Shown piece after piece: positions 1 through 6,579 of a stretch of 64,000 nt of DNA (positions are counted from its first letter, which is position 1; each line of letters opens with the position of its first letter). The position numbers were made by a program, and so were the translations under genes. The notes below the pieces were generated by a model, which worked only from the letters and a program-made list of their open reading frames with translations, was not told the origin of the DNA and made no database searches. Source of the stretch: UBA7446 sp965656545 (lineage in GTDB: Bacteria > Bacteroidota > Bacteroidia > Flavobacteriales > Flavobacteriaceae); NCBI GenBank assembly GCA_965656545.1, contig CBFHKZ010000001.1:434001-498000 (forward strand), given 5' to 3'.

Positions 1-924
1 CCCGAAGGCGTTATTGTTCAGTTGGGTGGGCAAACAGCCCTAAAGCTGGCAGAGAAACTGGAGCGCTATGGTGTTAAAATCATGGGCACCAGCTTCGAAT
101 CGTTGGATTTGGCAGAAGACCGTGGAAGTTTCTCCACACTACTCAAGGAAAACAACATTCCTTATCCAGAATTTGGCGTTGCAGAAACCGCAGACGAAGC
201 CCTTGCCTTGGCAGACGAATTAAACTTCCCCATACTGGTACGCCCATCTTATGTGTTGGGTGGTCAGGGGATGAAAATTGTCATCAACAAAGAAGAACTG
301 GTTAAGCATGTGGTGGATTTATTACATAAAATACCCAACAACAAACTGCTGTTGGATCACTACCTAGACGGTGCGATTGAGGCCGAAGCAGATGCCATTT
401 GCGACGGTGAAGACGTTTATATCATCGGTATCATGGAGCACATAGAACCCTGCGGTATCCACTCGGGCGATTCCAACGCGACCTTGCCGCCCTTTAACTT
501 GGGCGACTTTGTGATGCAACAGATTAAGGATCACACCAGAAAGATCGCGCTATCGCTCAATACGGTTGGACTGATTAACATTCAGTTTGCCATCAAGAAC
601 GATATCGTTTACATCATTGAGGCCAACCCACGTGCATCGCGGACGGTTCCCTTTATCGCCAAGGCGTATAAGGAGCCTTATGTGAACTATGCCACCAAGG
701 TGATGCTGGGCGATAAAAAAGTGAAGGACTTTGATTTTCAACCCAAGCTAGAGGGCTTTGCCATCAAGCAACCGGTCTTTTCGTTTAACAAATTTCCGAA
801 CGTTGACAAGGCACTGGGCCCAGAAATGAAGAGTACGGGCGAGAGCATCTTGTTTATCGATAGCCTAAAGGACGATGCATTCTATGAATTGTACGGACGC
901 CGTAAGATGTATTTGAGCAAGTAG
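1..924 (+). CDS. carB: Carbamoyl-phosphate synthase large subunit, C-terminal part (5' truncated by window)
   Basis: The frame is open from base 1, so the gene begins upstream. The product makes carbamoyl phosphate from glutamine-derived ammonia, bicarbonate and ATP for pyrimidine and arginine synthesis. Visible parts belong to the second ATP-grasp half: GGQTALKLAEKLE, the nucleotide-binding VRPSYVLGGQGM, and the metal-binding IEANPRASRTVPFIAK. The protein stops soon after this at DDAFYELYGRRKMYLSK, so the C-terminal MGS-like allosteric domain found in the E. coli enzyme is absent. To my knowledge this short form is normal in Bacteroidota. A clear housekeeping assignment. Confidence 0.96.
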   Translation, partial: PEGVIVQLGGQTALKLAEKLERYGVKIMGTSFESLDLAEDRGSFSTLLKENNIPYPEFGVAETADEALALADELNFPILVRPSYVLGGQGMKIVINKEELVKHVVDLLHKIPNNKLLLDHYLDGAIEAEADAICDGEDVYIIGIMEHIEPCGIHSGDSNATLPPFNLGDFVMQQIKDHTRKIALSLNTVGLINIQFAIKNDIVYIIEANPRASRTVPFIAKAYKEPYVNYATKVMLGDKKVKDFDFQPKLEGFAIKQPVFSFNKFPNVDKALGPEMKSTGESILFIDSLKDDAFYELYGRRKMYLSK

Positions 925-967
925 TGCATTGGTCAATTTCATGTATATTTAAGCAAACATTTTTTTG

Positions 968-2077
968 ATGGAGTGGATTCCTGTACTTGTTGTTGTCTTG
1001 GCACTGGTGGTCTTTTATTTTATAAGCCAAAAGAGCCAGTCTGCTGGCGTGACCAATGAATTTTTGATGCAACTCAATGCGCAGCTGCGCGAAGAGATAC
1101 AAGGTATTCGCAAAGAAACAGATGCCAATGCCAAAGAAACCCGTGTGGAGCTGGAGCAGAAGCTCGACAACATCACCAAGGGCATAAGCGACTATCAACG
1201 TTCGTCTAACCAATCCATTGCCCAGCAATTTACCGAATCCAAAAAAGCCATTACCGACGTGACCAAGGCCTTGTCTGAAATCAAGGGGACCAACGAACAG
1301 GTATTGAGCTTTGCCAACCAAATGAAAACTTTGGAGAAGATATTGGGCAATTCTAAGCAGCGTGGCATTTTGGGGGAGATACAGCTTGAAAACCTATTGG
1401 CTAACGTTTTACCACCCGAGTTGTTTGTGATGCAACACAGTTTTTCCAATGGGGAAATGGTGGATGCCATTGTCAAGGTGGGGGATTTTATCATTCCCAT
1501 AGATGCCAAGTTCTCTTTGGACAACTACAACAAAATGGTGGAGAGCAGCGACCCCGAGGCGATTAAGGTCTTGGAGCAAACCTTTAAGGGCGATATCAAA
1601 AAGCGGATAGACGAAACTGCCAAATACATACGCCCCAACGAAACCACTACCGACTATGCCTATATGTTTATTCCTGCCGACGGGCTATACCAAGACTTGC
1701 TAAATAGTAGGGTAGGAACCTTGCAAATTAACTCGCGCGATTTGGTGTCTTATGCCTATGAAAAAAAGGTGATGATTGTATCGCCTATGAGCCTGTTTCC
1801 GATGCTGCAAATAACGGTAAAGGCGCTGCACAACCTCAAAATTGAAAACTCCATTCAGGACATTCTAAAGAATGTGGAAAAACTCGGCAAGCACCTCAAC
1901 GCTTTTGAGGACGTACACGGCCGCTTGGGCAGAACCATAGGCACGGTCGTAAACCAATACAACGACGCTTCTCGGGAATTTAAAAAGATTGACAAGGACA
2001 TCATTCGCTTGGCAGGTGAAGAAAACGCCTTGGACTATCAAGTAACGGCACTAGACCGCCCCGCTGCCGAGGAGTAG
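968..2077 (+). CDS. rmuC: DNA recombination protein RmuC homologue
   Basis: RmuC-family protein, thought to limit DNA inversions at short inverted repeats; its catalytic role is not settled. An N-terminal membrane anchor (WIPVLVVVLALVVFYFIS) is followed by a coiled coil rich in Glu/Lys/Gln to about residue 120 and then the conserved RmuC core, with GILGEIQLENLL, IIPIDAKFSLDNY and DYAYMFIPADGLYQDL. The ATG at 968 is preferred over the TTG immediately before it. Length of 369 residues is usual. Its stop codon touches the start of the palindromic accessory region at 2078, so the gene marks the edge of the island. Confidence 0.92.
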   Translation: MEWIPVLVVVLALVVFYFISQKSQSAGVTNEFLMQLNAQLREEIQGIRKETDANAKETRVELEQKLDNITKGISDYQRSSNQSIAQQFTESKKAITDVTKALSEIKGTNEQVLSFANQMKTLEKILGNSKQRGILGEIQLENLLANVLPPELFVMQHSFSNGEMVDAIVKVGDFIIPIDAKFSLDNYNKMVESSDPEAIKVLEQTFKGDIKKRIDETAKYIRPNETTTDYAYMFIPADGLYQDLLNSRVGTLQINSRDLVSYAYEKKVMIVSPMSLFPMLQITVKALHNLKIENSIQDILKNVEKLGKHLNAFEDVHGRLGRTIGTVVNQYNDASREFKKIDKDIIRLAGEENALDYQVTALDRPAAEE

Positions 2078-2205
2078 GGTAACGGTTAGTATATGAAAAG
2101 TAGGCGATTGCGGGCTTCAAACTTAACAACCCGTTACAATTTTTATGCGGGCTACAACCGTTGAATTTACTACTATTTCGCCTATTTTGTATATACATTG
2201 TTACC
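2078..2205. repeat. Long imperfect palindrome (attC-like candidate site A)
   Basis: The outer arms begin GGTAAC (2078-2083) and end GTTACC (2200-2205). The reverse complement of about 30 bases of the right arm matches the left arm at roughly three quarters of positions, sharing GGTAAC, TATAT, AAAA and TAGGCGA. Further short inverted repeats lie inside. It sits exactly between the rmuC stop and the 3' end of the minus-strand gene at 2214. Size and position (one after each cassette-like gene) resemble integron attC sites, but I cannot show recombination. Confidence 0.6.
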
Positions 2206-2213
2206 AGTAGTAT

Positions 2214-2987
2214 TTATTTTATTTCGTATAATTCGTTATCAAAATCTGCCATCAAGTATATCTTGTCAAAACCACTTTTAATATCTAAACTTTCGATTGG
2301 TTTTTCTATGTCAAACGAATATTCTGCAGCCCCACCCGTAACAAGTAATAACCATTGCTCTATTCCAGTATTCTGTCTATAAGATTTAACTTTAGCTTCC
2401 TTTTTTGTAATAAAATCGATTAGTGTTTCAGAATCTAAGTCCTTTACCATATATGCACCAAAATTGGCATTTAGGTTCTTTTTTGAATGAGGCATTTTTA
2501 ATATTTCCTTAATCAATGGATTTTCCAATAAGTTGTCATTTAAAACGTACTCAGTAATTATGTCTTTGATAAGCTGAATCAGCATTTTTTTGTCTGAATT
2601 TTTAAATGACAGGTTATCTTTTAAATAGCAGTTAGCTAAAAAATTCGGTAATGAACTCTCATTTTGCAAATCCCTTTCTGCGATGTGAAAAATATTTTCA
2701 TAGAATCCTTGATAACTTTTAGTTTCTGGGTCTAAAATAGTCTGGTGTTCTATCGCAATTCTCTTTTTTCCATCTGATACTATAAAATCAGGCTTTTCTC
2801 TAATCTCTTCAATTGTGAATTCAGGAAAATAAGTCACTAGTAATTTCCCTAATTGGCATATTTCTAATTGTTTTTGATGGTCAGATTGATTATAGCTATC
2901 TAAACCATTAAGATGCTTCCTTATAGTTTTCTCCATTTCAGATTTAATGGTTTGTAGGTTGATTTTTTGGGCAGTAAGTTTTTTCAT
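2214..2987 (-). CDS. Hypothetical protein with a possible PD-(D/E)xK nuclease-like core
   Basis: I do not recognise the family. The start is placed at the ATG giving MKKLTAQKIN (257 residues), because further upstream the frame runs through the palindromic repeat. The protein is helical at the N-terminus, then has PDFIVSDGKKRIAIEHQ at about residues 66-82, an acidic residue followed 13 residues later by ExQ after beta-like strands. This spacing recalls PD-(D/E)xK nucleases with the final Lys replaced by Gln, as in some restriction-like enzymes. That reading is inference. The rest is charged, with no signal peptide or membrane segment. It is a lone gene bounded by palindromes, on the same strand as the ATPase gene upstream, as in a gene cassette. 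Confidence 0.6.
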   Translation of the reverse strand: MKKLTAQKINLQTIKSEMEKTIRKHLNGLDSYNQSDHQKQLEICQLGKLLVTYFPEFTIEEIREKPDFIVSDGKKRIAIEHQTILDPETKSYQGFYENIFHIAERDLQNESSLPNFLANCYLKDNLSFKNSDKKMLIQLIKDIITEYVLNDNLLENPLIKEILKMPHSKKNLNANFGAYMVKDLDSETLIDFITKKEAKVKSYRQNTGIEQWLLLVTGGAAEYSFDIEKPIESLDIKSGFDKIYLMADFDNELYEIK

Positions 2988-2993
2988 ATTACT

Positions 2994-3063
2994 GGTAACG
3001 GTCTGGCTATGCGCAGTGCGGGATTGAAAAGCCGAAACTTTCAATCTGGCACAAACGTTAGCC
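2994..3063. repeat. Imperfect palindrome of 70 bp (attC-like candidate site B1)
   Basis: The ends are GGTAACG and CGTTAGCC. The centre is a perfect 8-bp inverted repeat, GATTGAAA / TTTCAATC, around a 9-base loop. The outer arms pair only partly and are unequal in length. Size, terminal TAACG/CGTTA pairing and unpaired extra bases are what integron attC sites show. It lies immediately upstream of the gene at 2987 on the minus strand. Confidence 0.6.
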
Positions 3064-3186
3064 AAAGCTGCGTTTTGTGTTTTTAATTTTATTCAACAAA
3101 AACGTCAAAGCAGAGCTTTGGTGGGCTAAAAGCACCGACCTTTCTTTTACCCCATCAGCCTGCATTGCGTATAGCAATTGTTAGCC
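3062..3186. repeat. Second palindromic block (candidate site B2)
   Basis: A 60-bp hairpin at 3062-3121 has arms starting CCAAAGCT and ending AGCTTTGG, with mismatches inside. Bases 3160-3186 (CCTGCATTGCGTATAGC then GTTAGCC) are an imperfect reverse complement of the left arm of the preceding palindrome (2994-3020), so the whole 2994-3186 interval could also fold as one large structure. The GTTAGCCTTA at 3180-3189 recurs inverted at 4694-4703. Confidence 0.55.
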
Positions 3187-3195
3187 TTAGTCATA

Positions 3196-4674
3196 TTATT
3201 CTTCAAATATTTTTTTAAGAAACTTAACTATTTTTTGCATGTTAGATTTTTCATTTGTCCAAAGATGTTCAATTACTAATTCAACTATTTCAGATCTTGA
3301 TTTGTTTCTTTTTCTTAACTCGTTATCTATTCGTGAATAAAGCTTTTTCCCTGATCTATCTGAAGTTGGACTTGATTGATTTCTATAGCGTTCAATTATT
3401 TCTGTTAAACTAACTTGATGGAAAACAAAATCATTTAGTGTTCTGAAAAGTTTATGATCGACTTTATCAAATAGTTTCTCCTTAAAATATTTTTCTAAAC
3501 TTTGAATGGGAAGGTAGGTTATAGGAATATTGTATTTGATATTATTCTTGGCAATATAGTTTTTGGAATCACTTTCAACATCCCCATCCAATATTATGGA
3601 AATGCTGGCTGTTTTTCCTAAAAGATTGCTATTTATAACTTCTTGAGCTAAATCAATCACATTTGTATAGCCACCACATGGTAAAACATGGACCAATCGA
3701 TTAGATAATAATCTGTTCTCTCTTAGAAGCCTTCCAATAATTTCTTTTGCGAGATCATCTTCAACCATTATAATATTATCATAACCAGAATGATCATACA
3801 GAATCCGAGTGGCATAAGAAGGATAACAGGGATTCATAACTTCAAGGCTATCATCACTATGCCTTTCGAGGAAATAAATGTTTTCAGGCGAGATTCCACT
3901 TATTAGTTCTATTGAATGAGTTGAAAAGTATATAGCATAATTATATTGGTCCGACATATCCTTCAAAAACCTGACTAATCTTTTCAATGATGATGGATGT
4001 AATGCAAGTTCAATTTCATCTAAAAATAAAACACAAGGTTTACTAAGGTTTGCACGATCACTATTCCTTAAAAATAAAGAATTTAAAATACTAATTAGAA
4101 GGTTTTTTCCAGTTGACATATGAAATTGACTTACTCTCTTATTTCCTTTTTGATAATAGAAAATATCTCCAGTAAAAGATATTTGAGAGCCTGCATCTCG
4201 GTTGTTAAGTTTTAATAACTTTTCGTAGAAATTAGGGTTATTGTGTAAAATTTGACCAAGGTTGTTCTTTATAAAATCTGGCACTGATTGAAGTTTATGT
4301 GTGCCAATTCTATCAAGTCGCTTTAATACTTGATAATTAGTATTTTTAAATCTATTCCCAAATATCAAACTCCCCTCGTAAAACCCTTTTATATACATTC
4401 TGCCATCTGTTTCCTTTATCCACCTTCCTTGTTCATTCTTTTTCCATGCTCGTCTTGCTCCTTCTAATTTGAATTCAATGAATGCATCTGGTTCAGTTTC
4501 TCCAAAATAGTCATTCATTGGCATATTAAAAAAGACACTTGAAGCACATGTTACTAAAGTGCTTTTGCCAGATCCATTTTGTCCTGTTATGGCATAAATT
4601 CCTTTGTCAATAGGTAGATCGATATCCAATTCTTCGATGGATTAAATCTTTCTAATTTTCATATTTAAGTTCAT
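3196..4674 (-). pseudogene. AAA ATPase with Toprim domain (OLD-like), interrupted by an early in-frame stop
   Basis: Read from the ATG at 4674 the frame gives MNLNMKIRKI, then TAA (4644-4642), then SIEELDIDLPIDKGIYAI and an uninterrupted 477-codon frame. The Walker A GQNGSGKST follows the usual distance after this N-terminus, so the stop falls inside a normal ABC/OLD-type ATPase start, probably replacing a Lys codon (AAA to TAA). Walker B is CVLFLDEIELALHP, followed by a typical H-loop region (STHSIELI). The C-terminal third looks like a Toprim domain: VEDDLAKEII, then DGD about 60 residues later. OLD-type ATPase-Toprim proteins are often phage-defence nucleases. Re-initiation at TTG 4629 could still give a nearly complete protein, so 'pseudogene' is a judgement. 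Confidence 0.75.
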
Positions 4675-4693
4675 GGTCTTATATTTTTTTGAT

Positions 4694-4703
4694 TAAGGCT
4701 AAC
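4694..4703. repeat. TAAGGCTAAC, inverted partner of 3180-3189
   Basis: A perfect 10-bp inverted repeat pair (GTTAGCCTTA at 3180-3189, TAAGGCTAAC here) brackets the ATPase/Toprim gene almost exactly. This is what one expects if the gene was inserted as a unit between core sites of the GTTAGCC type. Chance cannot be excluded for 10 bp, but both copies sit at gene borders. Confidence 0.5.
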
Positions 4704-4746
4704 TACTGTATAAATCACATATGTGGTTTATTTCGCTTTTATTTTG

Positions 4747-4986
4747 TTATTGTGTGTTGTTTAGCCCCCTTTTTCGGATGGCTAAACAACACGGTATTGT
4801 TTTTTCAAATCCTTTTTTTGTAATAGGTACATAAATCTCTGTAGTCTTAGAACTCCCATGTCCCAATAATTCTTGTATAAATCCCATACCACTTTCCAGC
4901 CCTAAAAAAAGCGCAGCAAAATAACCCCCTGCTTTTGGCATGGCGGATGGTCGAAAAAAATCAGGTGTGAGCCGTAGGTTTTTCAT
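4747..4986 (-). pseudogene. Tyrosine recombinase remnant (C-terminal catalytic part)
   Basis: The segment LESGMGFIQELLGHGSSKTTEIY is followed by ITKKGFEKT, matching the C-terminal catalytic region of XerD/IntI-like integrases (GHxSSKTTEIYTH, with the nucleophilic Tyr in EIY). The part before it, where an LRHSFATHLL-like motif is expected, is replaced by PSAMPKAGGYFAALFLG, as if a short sequence had been inserted and the reading frame scrambled. The N-terminal domain and first catalytic Arg are missing. No intact upstream portion is visible. It lies at the head of the two cassette-like genes on the same strand. Confidence 0.7.
4754..4792. repeat. Perfect 13-bp inverted repeat with 13-base loop
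   Basis: GTGTTGTTTAGCC (4754-4766) and GGCTAAACAACAC (4780-4792) are exact reverse complements. The hairpin overlaps the 3' end of the integrase remnant. It carries the TTAGCC/GGCTAA core shared with the other island repeats. It could be a transcription terminator for the old integrase gene or a recombination site; there is no clear T tract directly after it. Confidence 0.7.
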
Positions 4987-5383
4987 TTTTTAGATGCGAT
5001 TTGGATCCGTTTCTACCTGCAATATAATAAAAAACTGAATAGGTGTTTTGGGGTCTAATAGCTGCCCTTTTGTTAAACTAGAATCTAATTTTATTGTACT
5101 TGACCGTGCGGTGGCTTTTTACACTGACGCACAACTATATAAATATACGCATTGCGTATATCCACATGTTATATATGGCGTATATCCATTTTTGAGTCTA
5201 TTTGCTACTACGCTGATTATCAATAAAATATGGTGCTATTAGAGCGGTAATCAATTTACCAAAAGCGAATGTTGTATATGCCAACTAGCACGAAAATCCA
5301 CAAAAATGACCCCTAAACGTGTTACATGTTTTTGACCATTTCGATTAGTTGCGTGACAAAAATGTTACGCTAGTACGTTGATT
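4987..5383. other. Intergenic stretch with a small palindrome and a direct repeat
   Basis: No convincing gene. ATATACGCA-T-TGCGTATAT (5143-5161) is a perfect palindrome. The 11-mer GCGTATATCCA occurs at 5154-5164 and again at 5178-5188. The string GCATTGCGTATA is shared with the palindromic block at about 3162-3173, which links this stretch to the cassette-like island and suggests an old integrase-associated site. Confidence 0.45.
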
Positions 5384-5776
5384 TTAGCCAACGCCATTTG
5401 CATCATTGACCTCAATCCAGTAGCCATTGGGGTCTTGAAAATAAAGCTGTTTGATGCCGTCTTTCCTAATGTTGTATTGGTCTGCTGTTCCAGGCCAGTC
5501 GTAGAAGTTGATCTCTAGGCTTTTTAAGTGCAGTATAAAACGGTCTATATCATCTAGCGCCATAGCAAAATGGATGGCCTTGTGTGTTTTTATTTCAGCT
5601 TCCGGTCTTGGAATGAGGTGTAGTTCTTTGCCTTCGCCCAAAGACAACCACCTTGTGGCGGAGTTAGAAGCGGTGTTTTCGATTTCCCTTAAGCCAAATA
5701 CCGCCTGATAAAACGCAACCGATGCGGTCACATCCTTAACAGCTAATGCCAAGTGATTAAGAGAGAGATTTTGCAT
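5384..5776 (-). CDS. VOC-family (glyoxalase/bleomycin-resistance fold) protein
   Basis: A single vicinal-oxygen-chelate domain of 130 residues in beta-alpha-beta-beta-beta arrangement. Candidate metal ligands are His8 (LNHLALAVKD), a His in KELHLIP, His in KAIHFAM and Glu near the end (FQDPNGYWIEVND). The motif DPNGYWIEV is typical of glyoxalase-I-like and fosfomycin-resistance-like members. The substrate cannot be read from sequence. The gene follows the DUF6580 gene on the same strand with a 15-bp gap, so the two may be co-transcribed. Confidence 0.85.
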   Translation of the reverse strand: MQNLSLNHLALAVKDVTASVAFYQAVFGLREIENTASNSATRWLSLGEGKELHLIPRPEAEIKTHKAIHFAMALDDIDRFILHLKSLEINFYDWPGTADQYNIRKDGIKQLYFQDPNGYWIEVNDANGVG

Positions 5777-5791
5777 GTTGTGAAATCAGCT

Positions 5792-6277
5792 TTATGCCAA
5801 CTGCAAGCGTTTTGCCGCAAAGCGGTAGCCAAAGAGCAGGGCAGCGCTAAAGAATACATCGCCTACAATAGAATACCCAAAAAATGGAATGGCCAGTGTA
5901 AAGCAAGTAGTAAAGCCCTCGAGTGTAAGTGGGTAATATAAAAACCAAACACCTAAGTTGGTTACTACAAAGAACAACAGGCTGCTTAAAAGCACAGTCC
6001 CTATGTGCATCTTTTTGACCACAAAGCCCAAGGCGGTAACGCCCACAAAAGCCAAATAGACAATAGGACTAATCATCGAAAAGCCCAAAAAGATATCCGT
6101 CACCAACATGGCCAAAATAGGCATGAGTATGGCCCAGTGCTTGCGGCTAAAGTGGGTGCCGGCAAACAGCGCCACAGCCGTTATGGGCGCAACATTGGGA
6201 GGGTGAGGGAATAAACGCACCAATACAGCTACAATAATAAAGCTTATGAGTACCCGTTCTTTTTTGCTAAAAGGCAT
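5792..6277 (-). CDS. DUF6580-family membrane protein
   Basis: A 161-residue integral membrane protein with about five hydrophobic segments, starting at ISFIIVAVLVRLF and including APITAVALFAG, ILAMLVTDIFLGFSM and VVTNLGVWFLY. The pattern PPNVAPITAVALFAG followed by a LxxxDxxLG motif matches a family I know as DUF6580, which resembles small substrate-binding membrane subunits. It is transcribed divergently from the cobalamin riboswitch and receptor, and similar proteins are often near vitamin B12 genes. A role in cobalamin or cobinamide handling is therefore a reasonable inference only. Confidence 0.8.
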   Translation of the reverse strand: MPFSKKERVLISFIIVAVLVRLFPHPPNVAPITAVALFAGTHFSRKHWAILMPILAMLVTDIFLGFSMISPIVYLAFVGVTALGFVVKKMHIGTVLLSSLLFFVVTNLGVWFLYYPLTLEGFTTCFTLAIPFFGYSIVGDVFFSAALLFGYRFAAKRLQLA

Positions 6278-6294
6278 AGTATTTTGTTATGATA

Positions 6295-6302
6295 CAAAGG
6301 TA
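6295..6302 (-). promoter_or_regulatory. TACCTTTG, Bacteroidota -7 element for the DUF6580 gene
   Basis: It matches TAnnTTTG exactly on the minus strand, 18 bases before the ATG at 6277. No good TTG -33 element is evident at the right spacing, so this is a partial promoter match. Confidence 0.45.
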
Positions 6303-6343
6303 CATATTTTTCAATAATCCCTTTATTTCTATGGTTAAAACCT

Positions 6344-6351
6344 TAACTTTG
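6344..6351 (+). promoter_or_regulatory. TAACTTTG, Bacteroidota -7 element for the riboswitch transcript
   Basis: It matches TAnnTTTG and would place the transcription start at about 6358, right where the riboswitch begins. The -33 box is not obvious. Confidence 0.5.
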
Positions 6352-6357
6352 AACTAG

Positions 6358-6550
6358 CTTTTGGGTTCTTCCGCATGCGAAGATGAAAAGGGAAAAAGGT
6401 GTAAGGCCTTTGCTGTTCCCGCAACTGTAAGTACTGCAATGCTCAATGCTTCAACCACTGTCCGCCTCGGCGTATGGGAAGGTTTGTTGAGTAGTACGAG
6501 TCAGGAGACCTGCCTAAGAGATTCATGCTGTGCGTGCTCGGGATAAGCAT
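6358..6550 (+). promoter_or_regulatory. Cobalamin (adenosylcobalamin) riboswitch
   Basis: Conserved blocks are in the right order: GTTCCCGCAACTGTAAG near 6415, AACCACTGTCCGCCTCGGCG then TATGGGAAGG near 6453-6483, and the B12 box AGTCAGGAGACCTGCC near 6499-6514. A short hairpin (ATGCT ... AGCAT) follows at about 6525-6550 and may be the expression platform, 30 nt before the receptor start. Cobalamin binding is expected to repress the downstream gene. Boundaries are approximate. Confidence 0.9.
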
Positions 6551-6579
6551 AATCGGTTCATTAGTATAACAACTTAACC

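Noticed and set aside
5048..5242. 64-codon plus-strand frame in the gap before the VOC gene
   Set aside because: Non-ATG start, no family resemblance, runs through the palindrome and direct repeats; most likely non-coding.
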